In this document: piece by piece, positions 57,904 through 64,000 of the stretch | How the letters are laid out: each line of letters starts with the position of its first letter | Numbering within the stretch: the first letter of the stretch is position 1 | Assembly: GCA_025548565.1 (NCBI GenBank) | Contig: JAJLPB010000004.1 | Location: 124,001-188,000, forward strand | Length of the DNA stretch: 64,000 bases | Origin: Rugamonas sp. A1-17 | GTDB lineage: Bacteria > Pseudomonadota > Gammaproteobacteria > Burkholderiales > Burkholderiaceae_D | Direction: 5' to 3' | The notes under the pieces: generated by a model | The model's database searches: none | Told to the model about the DNA's origin: nothing | What the model saw: the letters and a program-made list of their open reading frames with translations, nothing else | Translations under genes and position numbers: made by a program

Positions 57904-60900
57904 ATGTGTGTTGTGTCCCTGGTCTTAAAAAACTCCCTACCAAAACCCGGCACCCGCTTCGCCCTGCCTGCGCTGCATGGCTCGTCGGACGCCTACGCAT
58001 TGGCGCTCACCGCGCTTGAACTCAAATCCAGGGGCCAGATGCTGGCCGTGATCGTCGCCAACGCCAGCGACGGCCAGCGCCTGCTCGACGAGATCCCATG
58101 GTTCGGCGGCGACCAGCTGCGCTGCCACCTGCTGCCGGATTGGGAGACCCTGCCCTACGACGCCTTCTCGCCGCACCAGGATTTGGTGTCCGAGCGCCTG
58201 GCCACGCTGCACGAGATCTCCAGCGGCCAGTGCGACGTGATGCTGGTCCCGGCCACCACCGCGCTGGTGCGCATGGCGCCGCCGTCCTTCCTGGCGGCCT
58301 ACACCTTCTTCTTCAAAAAGGGCGAGTCGCTCGATGAAGCGCGCCTGAAGTCGCAACTAACGCTGGCCGGCTACACCCACGTGGCGCAGGTCATGTCGCC
58401 CGGCGAGTATTCGGTGCGCGGTGGCCTGATCGACCTGTTCCCGATGGGTTCCGCCCTGCCCTACCGGCTCGACCTGTTCGGCGACACCATCGAAACCATC
58501 CGCACCTTCGACGCCGACACCCAGCGTTCGCTGTACCCGGTCAACGAGGTGCGCTTGCTGCCCGGCCGCGAGTTCCCGATGGACGAGGCGGCGCGCACCA
58601 CCTTCCGCAACCGCTGGCGCGAGCAGTTCGAAGGCGATCCTTCGCGCTCGGTGGTGTACAAGGACATCAAGAGCGGCATCGCCTCGGCCGGTATCGAGTA
58701 CTACCTGCCGCTGTTCTTCGAAGAGACGGCCACGCTGTTCGACTACCTGCCGCAAGGCGCGGCGCTGGCCCTGGTGGGCGACATCGACGCCGCCATCAAG
58801 CGCTTCTGGACCGACACCGGCTCGCGCTACCGCTTCCTCAAGTCCGACCGCGACCGCCCCATCCTGGCGCCGGAAGCGCTGTTCCTGTCGGACGAGCAGT
58901 TCTTCACGCTGGCCAAGCCGTACGGCCGGCTGGTGATTTCCAGGGACGCCAGCGAGGGCGCCTCGGAGCTGTCCGCGCCGGTGCCCAACATCGCCGTCAA
59001 CCGCCACAACGACGATCCGCTGACCAATCTGCGCGCCTACCTGCTGCAGGCCGGCCGCCGCGTGATGATCTGCGCCGAGACCAACGGCCGCCGCGAAACG
59101 CTGCAGCAGTACTTCACAGAATACGACCTGGCGCTGACGCCGGTCGAAGGCTACGAAGGCTTCGCCACCTCCAGCGCGAAGCTGATGCTGGGCGTGGCGC
59201 CGCTGCACGCCGGCTTCGAGCTGTCGACGCCGGGCGAGCATCTGATTTTCATCACCGAGACCGAGCTGTATGCGGGCTCCGGCCGCCGCGTCGGCACCAA
59301 GAAGCAGGAAGCCGTCACCCAGGTCGAATCGATGGTGCGCGACCTGTCGGAGCTGAAGATCGGCGATCCGGTGGTCCACATCAACCACGGCATCGGGCGC
59401 TACATGGGCCTGACCAGCATGGACCTGGGCGAAGGCGAAACCGAATTCCTGCACCTGGAATACGCCAAGGACACCAAGCTGTATGTGCCGGTATCGCAGC
59501 TGCACGTGATCTCGCGCTACTCCGGCGCCTCGCCGGACGACGCGCCGCTGCACGCGCTGGGTTCCGGCGCGTGGGAAAAAGCCAAACGCAAGGCCGCCGA
59601 ACAGGTGCGCGACACCGCCGCCGAGCTACTCAACCTGTACGCCCGCCGCGCGCTGCGCCAGGGGCACTCGTTCGAATACTCGGCGCACGACTACGAGCGC
59701 TTCGCCGACAGCTTCGGCTTCGACGAAACCCCGGACCAGCAGGAAGCGATCAACAACGTCATCAAGGATATGACCTCGGGCAAACCGATGGACCGGCTGG
59801 TATGCGGCGACGTCGGCTTCGGCAAAACCGAAGTGGCGCTGCGCGCGGCCTTCATCGCCGTCATGGGCGGCAAGCAGGTGGCGATCCTGGCGCCCACCAC
59901 GCTGCTGGCCGAGCAGCACGCGCAAACCTTCGCCGACCGCTTCGCCGACTGGCCGGTGCGCATCGCCGAAATGTCGCGCTTCCGCACCGGCAAGGAGATC
60001 GCGCAGGCGATCAAGGGCATGGCCGACGGCACGCTCGACATCATCATCGGCACCCACAAACTGCTGTCGGACGACGTCAAGTTCACCCGCCTCGGCCTGG
60101 TCATCATCGACGAGGAACACCGGTTCGGCGTACGCCAGAAGGAAGCCCTGAAATCGCTGCGCGCCGAAGTGGACGTGCTGACGCTGACCGCCACGCCGAT
60201 CCCGCGCACGCTGGGCATGGCGCTGGAAGGCCTGCGCGACTTCTCGGTGATCGCCACCGCGCCGCAAAAGCGCCTGGCGATCAAGACCTTCGTGCGCAGC
60301 GAGGGCGAATCGATCATCCGCGAAGCCTGCCTGCGCGAGTTGAAGCGCGGCGGCCAGGTCTACTTCCTGCACAACGAGGTCGAGACCATCCAGAACCGCA
60401 TGGCGATGCTGACCGAGCTGCTGCCGGAGGCGCGCATCGCCGTGGCGCACGGCCAGATGCACGAGCGCGACCTGGAAAAAGTGATGCGCGACTTCGTGGC
60501 GCAGCGCTATAACATCCTGCTGTGCACCACCATCATCGAGACCGGCATCGACGTGCCGACCGCGAACACCATCATCATGCACCGCGCCGACAAGTTCGGC
60601 CTGGCGCAGCTGCACCAGCTGCGCGGGCGCGTCGGCCGTTCGCACCACCAGGCGTACGCCTACCTGCTGGTGCACGACCTGCAGTCGCTGACCAAACAGG
60701 CGCAGCGCCGCCTGGACGCCATCCAGCAGATGGAAGAACTGGGCAGCGGCTTCTATCTCGCCATGCACGACCTGGAGATCCGCGGCGCAGGCGAAGTCCT
60801 GGGCGACAACCAGTCCGGCGAGATGACCGAGATCGGCTTCCAGCTGTACTCGGACATGCTGAACGAAGCGGTACGCTCGCTCAAGGCCGGCAAGGAGCCG

Positions 60901-61356
60901 GACCTGGCGGCGCCGCTGGCCACCACCACCGAGATCAACCTCCACGTTCCGGCGCTGCTGCCTGCGGATTTCTGCGGCGATGTGCACGAACGGCTGTCTA
61001 TTTACAAGCGCATGGCCAACTGCAACGTCCAGGACAAGATCGACGACATGCAGGAAGAAATGATCGACCGTTTCGGCAAGCTGCCCGATCCCGTCAAGGC
61101 CCTGATCGAGACCCACCGGCTGCGCATCGCCGCCAAGACGGTGGGCATCGTCAAGATCGACGCCCATGGCGAAGCGGCCACGCTGCAGTTCATGGCCAAG
61201 CCGCCGATCGACCCGATGCGCATCATTGAGCTGATCCAGAAGAACCGCCAGATCAAGCTCAATGGCCAGGACAAACTGAAGATCACCGCCGCCATGCCCG
61301 ACCTGGCCGCGCGCGTGGCCCAGATAAAAGGCGCCATCAAACAGTTGACCGCATGA
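57904..61356 (+). CDS. mfd: Transcription-repair coupling factor
   Basis: A 1,150-residue ATP-dependent translocase that removes RNA polymerase stalled at DNA lesions and recruits UvrA. The UvrB-homology module spans about residues 20-350, with the Mfd-type LLPDWETLPYDAFSPHQDL. The RNA polymerase interaction domain is near VVHINHGIGRYMGL (~490-560). The motor has Walker A (GDVGFGKTEVALRAAF, ~635), DEEHRFGVRQKE, LTATPIPRTL and HQLRGRVGRS. The C-terminal TRCF domain completes the protein. Length matches E. coli Mfd (1,148). Confidence 0.97.
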   Translation: MCVVSLVLKNSLPKPGTRFALPALHGSSDAYALALTALELKSRGQMLAVIVANASDGQRLLDEIPWFGGDQLRCHLLPDWETLPYDAFSPHQDLVSERLATLHEISSGQCDVMLVPATTALVRMAPPSFLAAYTFFFKKGESLDEARLKSQLTLAGYTHVAQVMSPGEYSVRGGLIDLFPMGSALPYRLDLFGDTIETIRTFDADTQRSLYPVNEVRLLPGREFPMDEAARTTFRNRWREQFEGDPSRSVVYKDIKSGIASAGIEYYLPLFFEETATLFDYLPQGAALALVGDIDAAIKRFWTDTGSRYRFLKSDRDRPILAPEALFLSDEQFFTLAKPYGRLVISRDASEGASELSAPVPNIAVNRHNDDPLTNLRAYLLQAGRRVMICAETNGRRETLQQYFTEYDLALTPVEGYEGFATSSAKLMLGVAPLHAGFELSTPGEHLIFITETELYAGSGRRVGTKKQEAVTQVESMVRDLSELKIGDPVVHINHGIGRYMGLTSMDLGEGETEFLHLEYAKDTKLYVPVSQLHVISRYSGASPDDAPLHALGSGAWEKAKRKAAEQVRDTAAELLNLYARRALRQGHSFEYSAHDYERFADSFGFDETPDQQEAINNVIKDMTSGKPMDRLVCGDVGFGKTEVALRAAFIAVMGGKQVAILAPTTLLAEQHAQTFADRFADWPVRIAEMSRFRTGKEIAQAIKGMADGTLDIIIGTHKLLSDDVKFTRLGLVIIDEEHRFGVRQKEALKSLRAEVDVLTLTATPIPRTLGMALEGLRDFSVIATAPQKRLAIKTFVRSEGESIIREACLRELKRGGQVYFLHNEVETIQNRMAMLTELLPEARIAVAHGQMHERDLEKVMRDFVAQRYNILLCTTIIETGIDVPTANTIIMHRADKFGLAQLHQLRGRVGRSHHQAYAYLLVHDLQSLTKQAQRRLDAIQQMEELGSGFYLAMHDLEIRGAGEVLGDNQSGEMTEIGFQLYSDMLNEAVRSLKAGKEPDLAAPLATTTEINLHVPALLPADFCGDVHERLSIYKRMANCNVQDKIDDMQEEMIDRFGKLPDPVKALIETHRLRIAAKTVGIVKIDAHGEAATLQFMAKPPIDPMRIIELIQKNRQIKLNGQDKLKITAAMPDLAARVAQIKGAIKQLTA

Positions 61357-61407
61357 GCCTTAACACGTAACTTGGGCGCTTAGCCCAAAAAACGCTATCC
61401 GCATTTT

Positions 61408-62271
61408 ATGAAGACTGCAAAAAACACTATGAATCTTGTGCTGCAAGGGTTGGACGACTGCAAGGCCAGGCTGGAGCGCATCGCGGCGCTGACGGCGCCG
61501 ACAAACATCACCTGGTTGAACGAACGCGCGCTGCGCTGCGAAGGCATCACCTTCTCGCCGGCGCTGCGCCAGACCATCGAAGTGGCGGCCCAGGCGGCCC
61601 AGCTGGACGCTACCTACTCCATCGGCGTGCACAAGATGAGCGAGTTCAAACTGGTCGCCATGGACATGGACTCCACGCTGATCACCATCGAGTGCATCGA
61701 CGAAATCGCCGACATGCAGGGTCTCAAGCCGCAAGTGTCCGAGATCACCGAGGCGGCGATGCGCGGCGAGCTCGATTTCTCCGAAAGCCTGAAGCGGCGC
61801 GTGGCGCTGCTCGAGGGCCTGGAAGCGTCGGCACTGGAGCGCGTGTATGACGAACGCCTGCAGATGTCGCTGGGCGCCGAGGCGATGCTCAAGGCGGTGC
61901 GGCAGGCCGGCCTGAAGACGCTGCTGGTGTCGGGCGGCTTCACCTTCTTCACCTCGCGCCTGAAAGAGCGCCTGGGTCTGGACTACACCCACGCCAACGA
62001 ACTGGAAATCGTCGACGGCCGGCTGACCGGCCGCGTGGTCGGCGGCATCGTCGACGCGGAAGAAAAAAAGCGCACCGTCGAACGCGTGTGCGCGGAGCTG
62101 GGCATCTCACCGTCGCAAGCCATCGTCATGGGCGACGGCGCCAACGACTTGAAGATGATGAGCATCTCCGGCATGTCGGTGGCGTTCCGCGCCAAGCCGG
62201 TGGTGCGCGAACAGGCCAACGTGGCGCTCAACTTCGTCGGCCTGGACGGCATCATTCCGCTGCTGACCTGA
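61408..62271 (+). CDS. serB: Phosphoserine phosphatase
   Basis: A 287-residue HAD enzyme that dephosphorylates phosphoserine in the last step of serine synthesis. HAD motif I is LVAMDMDSTLITIECIDEIA, motif II LLVSGGFTFFTSRL, and motif IV VMGDGANDLKMM; NVALNFVGLDGIIPLLT closes the protein as usual in SerB. The N-terminal ~80 residues form the small regulatory-like domain of the E. coli type. Two starts are possible, ATG 61408 (MKTAKNTMNLVLQ) or ATG 61429 (MNLVLQGLDD). It follows mfd by 51 bases. Confidence 0.94.
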   Translation: MKTAKNTMNLVLQGLDDCKARLERIAALTAPTNITWLNERALRCEGITFSPALRQTIEVAAQAAQLDATYSIGVHKMSEFKLVAMDMDSTLITIECIDEIADMQGLKPQVSEITEAAMRGELDFSESLKRRVALLEGLEASALERVYDERLQMSLGAEAMLKAVRQAGLKTLLVSGGFTFFTSRLKERLGLDYTHANELEIVDGRLTGRVVGGIVDAEEKKRTVERVCAELGISPSQAIVMGDGANDLKMMSISGMSVAFRAKPVVREQANVALNFVGLDGIIPLLT

Positions 62272-62288
62272 TCCCGTCAAGCGCCGGC

Positions 62289-62618
62289 TCATTCCTGCCG
62301 GCGCGCCACCTGCTCGGGCCCCGACAGGCGCACGCCGGCGACGTTGCCGTTGTCGCGCTGGTCGAACTCCACACGCAGGCCGCCCCAGCGCGTCATGAAC
62401 GCGCCCTTGCCCGCCGGTTCAAGCTCGACCTCCGGGCCGTTATTCATCTGTACAAACAGCTTCTTGCGATGCTGGGTGACGGTCAGCGTGCGGCCGTCGG
62501 CCAGCGCGTACTGGCCCCTGAACTCTTGCAAGTCAGTCTCGCGCAGCGGTTTCTCGGCGGCGCCGGCGGCGCCGGCCAGGCAGCAGCCCAGCATCAAAGC
62601 CCACACAAAAGTACGCAT
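62289..62618 (-). CDS. Small exported protein of unknown function
   Basis: A 109-residue protein from ATG 62618 with signal peptide MRTFVWALMLGCCLAGAAGA (the LGCC could also act as a lipobox). The mature part has beta-strand character: LQEFRGQYALADGRTLTV, then KLFVQMNNGPEVELEPAG and a final VRLSGPEQVARRQE. It resembles small periplasmic proteins found next to metabolic genes, but I know no function. An open frame ten codons further upstream is less likely because it lacks the basic start. It is convergent with serB. Confidence 0.7.
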   Translation of the reverse strand: MRTFVWALMLGCCLAGAAGAAEKPLRETDLQEFRGQYALADGRTLTVTQHRKKLFVQMNNGPEVELEPAGKGAFMTRWGGLRVEFDQRDNGNVAGVRLSGPEQVARRQE

Positions 62619-62790
62619 GATATGTCCCATCCCGGTCGATATCGCCATCGCTCACAAGGTGGATGGCAATACGATCACTCTAGACAAGAAAACCACCTTT
62701 TGCACGGACCATCTGACAGACAGCGCCCGCCGCTGGACGAACGGTCGTTTTGCGGCAGTGAATGGGATGTCAAACACAGAAGCTGACTAA
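62617..62790 (+). CDS. Possible 57-residue protein
   Basis: From ATG 62617 a 57-codon frame reads MICPIPVDIAIAHKVDGNT, then a middle part with KKTTFCTDHL and an end NGRFAAVNGMSNTEAD. Hydrophobic and polar residues are distributed like a real protein and third positions are less GC-biased than in shadow frames. No ribosome-binding site is obvious, and the start overlaps that of the divergent exported-protein gene. It may be a small gene or a gene remnant. Confidence 0.3.
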   Translation: MICPIPVDIAIAHKVDGNTITLDKKTTFCTDHLTDSARRWTNGRFAAVNGMSNTEAD

Positions 62791-62829
62791 AATGCTAACA
62801 TCGGCATTTACCTACCGCTCCCTCGCTCC

Positions 62830-63765
62830 ATGACCCGCTTCCTGCTTTGCGCGACCCTGCTGACGGCCGCCGTTTCCATCCACGCGGCCGAGTGCCGCTA
62901 CACCGAACTGGCCGCGCTGGACATCGGCCTGGACGAACGCTTTTCCGCGACGCCCTATCTGGACGCGCAAATCAACGGCAAGTCCGTGCATATGCTGATC
63001 GACACCGGCGCCTATAAAACCCTGCTGACGCGCGCGGAAGTCGATCGCCAGCAGATCACGCTCACCCGTACCAACGAGGTTTTGCACGGCGTGGGCGGCC
63101 AGGCCGCGATGTTCTCGGCGCGCCCGAAGGAAGTGATCATCGGCCCTGCGCGGGTGAACCAGGCATTGTTCCCGGTGGTCGAAGGCTTCGACTTCCCCGG
63201 CTACGGCGGCATCATTGGCGCCGACTACCTGCTGCAAGCCGACCTGGAAATCGCGCTGGCCGACAAGAAGCTCAAGTTCTTCCGGGGCACGGGCTGCGAC
63301 GACAAGGCCCTCGCGTATTGGGACACCAATGCGCTGGAGGTGCCGCTGGATATCCCGTCCGGCGACAGCCGCGCCACCGTGCCGGTATCGATCAACGGCT
63401 CCATGTTGACGGCGCTGATCGACACCGGCGCGGCGGTCTCCGTGATCAACCAGAACACCGCCGAGCGGCTGGGCTTCAATCCCGCATCCGCCAATGCCGT
63501 CAAGAGCGGCAAACTCCGAGGCGTCAACGGCAAAAGCCGGCAGGCGTGGACCGCCTCGTTCGACAGCTTCGCCATCGGCGGGGAACAGATCGCCAATCCA
63601 AGCATCACCGTCCTCGAACAGCAAAGCGGCGACCTGGCCAGCAGGGGGCACCAGATGATACTAGGCCGCGACTTCCTGCGTGCCCACCACGTGCTGTTGT
63701 CGCCCCATCAGCAGCGGTTTTATTTCACATATCTGGGCGGGCCGGTGTTCGCCGCCAGGCCGTGA
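62830..63765 (+). CDS. Exported retropepsin-like aspartic protease with two DTGA motifs
   Basis: A 311-residue protein with signal peptide (MTRFLLCATLLTAAVSIHAA). Two aspartic-protease half-domains follow: the first has MLIDTGAYKTLL (about residue 58) with GGIIGADYLL as the later hydrophobic-hydrophobic-Gly partner, and the second ALIDTGAAVSVI (about residue 198) with MILGRDFLRAH. Two catalytic Asp in one chain suggest a pseudo-dimer like pepsin rather than the usual homodimer of bacterial retropepsin-like proteins. It is probably periplasmic. The substrate is unknown. Confidence 0.82.
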   Translation: MTRFLLCATLLTAAVSIHAAECRYTELAALDIGLDERFSATPYLDAQINGKSVHMLIDTGAYKTLLTRAEVDRQQITLTRTNEVLHGVGGQAAMFSARPKEVIIGPARVNQALFPVVEGFDFPGYGGIIGADYLLQADLEIALADKKLKFFRGTGCDDKALAYWDTNALEVPLDIPSGDSRATVPVSINGSMLTALIDTGAAVSVINQNTAERLGFNPASANAVKSGKLRGVNGKSRQAWTASFDSFAIGGEQIANPSITVLEQQSGDLASRGHQMILGRDFLRAHHVLLSPHQQRFYFTYLGGPVFAARP

Positions 63766-63784
63766 CTATCGAAAGGCGTGCGTG

Positions 63785-64000
63785 TCACTCTTCCAGTTTT
63801 TTGGTCAGCGCATAGCGCGCACCACCCGGCGGAAAATCAGCCAATCGGCTGAACACCGAGTAGCCGAGTTTTTCGTAGAACGGCAAGGCCTGGAAGCTGA
63901 GCGTTTCGACAAACGCGTTCTGGCAACCGCGCCGCAGGCCCTCGCGCTCGGCGATTGTCATCAACTCGCTGCCATACCCTTGCCCGCGCACGCTGTCATC
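63785..64000 (-). CDS. GNAT-family acetyltransferase, N-terminus outside window
   Basis: The C-terminal 71 codons of a gene entering from the right edge. The acetyl-CoA-binding motif A is recognisable as VRGQGYGSELMTIAE (R-G-Q-G-x-G), followed by GLRRGCQNAFVETLSFQALPFYEKLGY, which is the usual motif B region, then the closing strand with GGARYALTKKLEE. The acceptor substrate cannot be told from this part. Confidence 0.85.
   Translation of the reverse strand, partial: DDSVRGQGYGSELMTIAEREGLRRGCQNAFVETLSFQALPFYEKLGYSVFSRLADFPPGGARYALTKKLEE

Overview
The window is GC-rich (roughly 65 %) chromosomal DNA, most likely from a betaproteobacterium of the Oxalobacteraceae (Massilia / Duganella / Janthinobacterium type). 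This assignment is inference from a prfB gene with a programmed frameshift next to lysS, a Burkholderiales-like fused LivM-LivG transporter, a Lif-dependent lipase with its foldase, a PEP-CTERM protein, a GH74 xyloglucanase and the codon use. No rRNA, tRNA, CRISPR array or insertion sequence was recognised.

Layout. 1-1792: end of a secreted-protein gene, an aldo/keto reductase and a small Cys-rich exported protein. 1965-21839: a contact-dependent growth inhibition (CDI) / two-partner secretion island on the minus strand. In transcription order it holds an AT-rich promoter region, cdiB (outer-membrane transporter), a giant cdiA (5,492 residues), a small candidate immunity gene one base after cdiA, and a decayed duplicate of the cdiA FHA-2 region. 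CdiA carries an extended signal peptide, a TPS domain, about 13 copies of a 193-residue module, a non-repetitive insert, a 15-residue-repeat linker, an FHA-2 region, a VENN motif and a C-terminal toxin domain with the residue pattern of bacterial EndoU ribonucleases. 21882-26812: branched-chain amino-acid ABC transporter operon livK-livH-livMG-livF. 26901-29452: a Sel1-repeat protein and a CpdB-like nucleotidase. 29679-33110: prfB, a HAD phosphatase and lysS, closed by a bidirectional terminator.

33121-40656 is accessory-like: a lipoprotein gene with a suspected 1-base disruption in its signal peptide, a HigBA-type toxin-antitoxin pair, a GH74 xyloglucanase lipoprotein, a damaged cupin/TetR locus (fusion plus frameshift in a G7 tract) and a chemotaxis receptor. 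41183-46000: nucleotidase PpnN, a POT peptide transporter and GlpD. 46113-50146: PBP1A and a protein made of twelve 43-residue repeats. 50151-53567: a TetR regulator, secreted lipase plus its foldase, and a hendecad-repeat coiled-coil membrane protein. 53829-57812: a DUF4337 protein, a GGEEF diguanylate cyclase, a choice-of-anchor-A PEP-CTERM protein and a cytosolic 5'-nucleotidase. 57904-64000: mfd, serB, a small exported protein, a double-DTGA aspartic-protease-like protein and the end of a GNAT acetyltransferase.

The most interesting system is the CDI island. A directly repeated FHA-2 segment flanks the toxin/immunity module, which is the arrangement expected for toxin-cassette exchange, and the stalk carries a very recent-looking 1,158-bp tandem duplication. 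All functional statements come from reading the sequence and recalling protein families; no database search was run.
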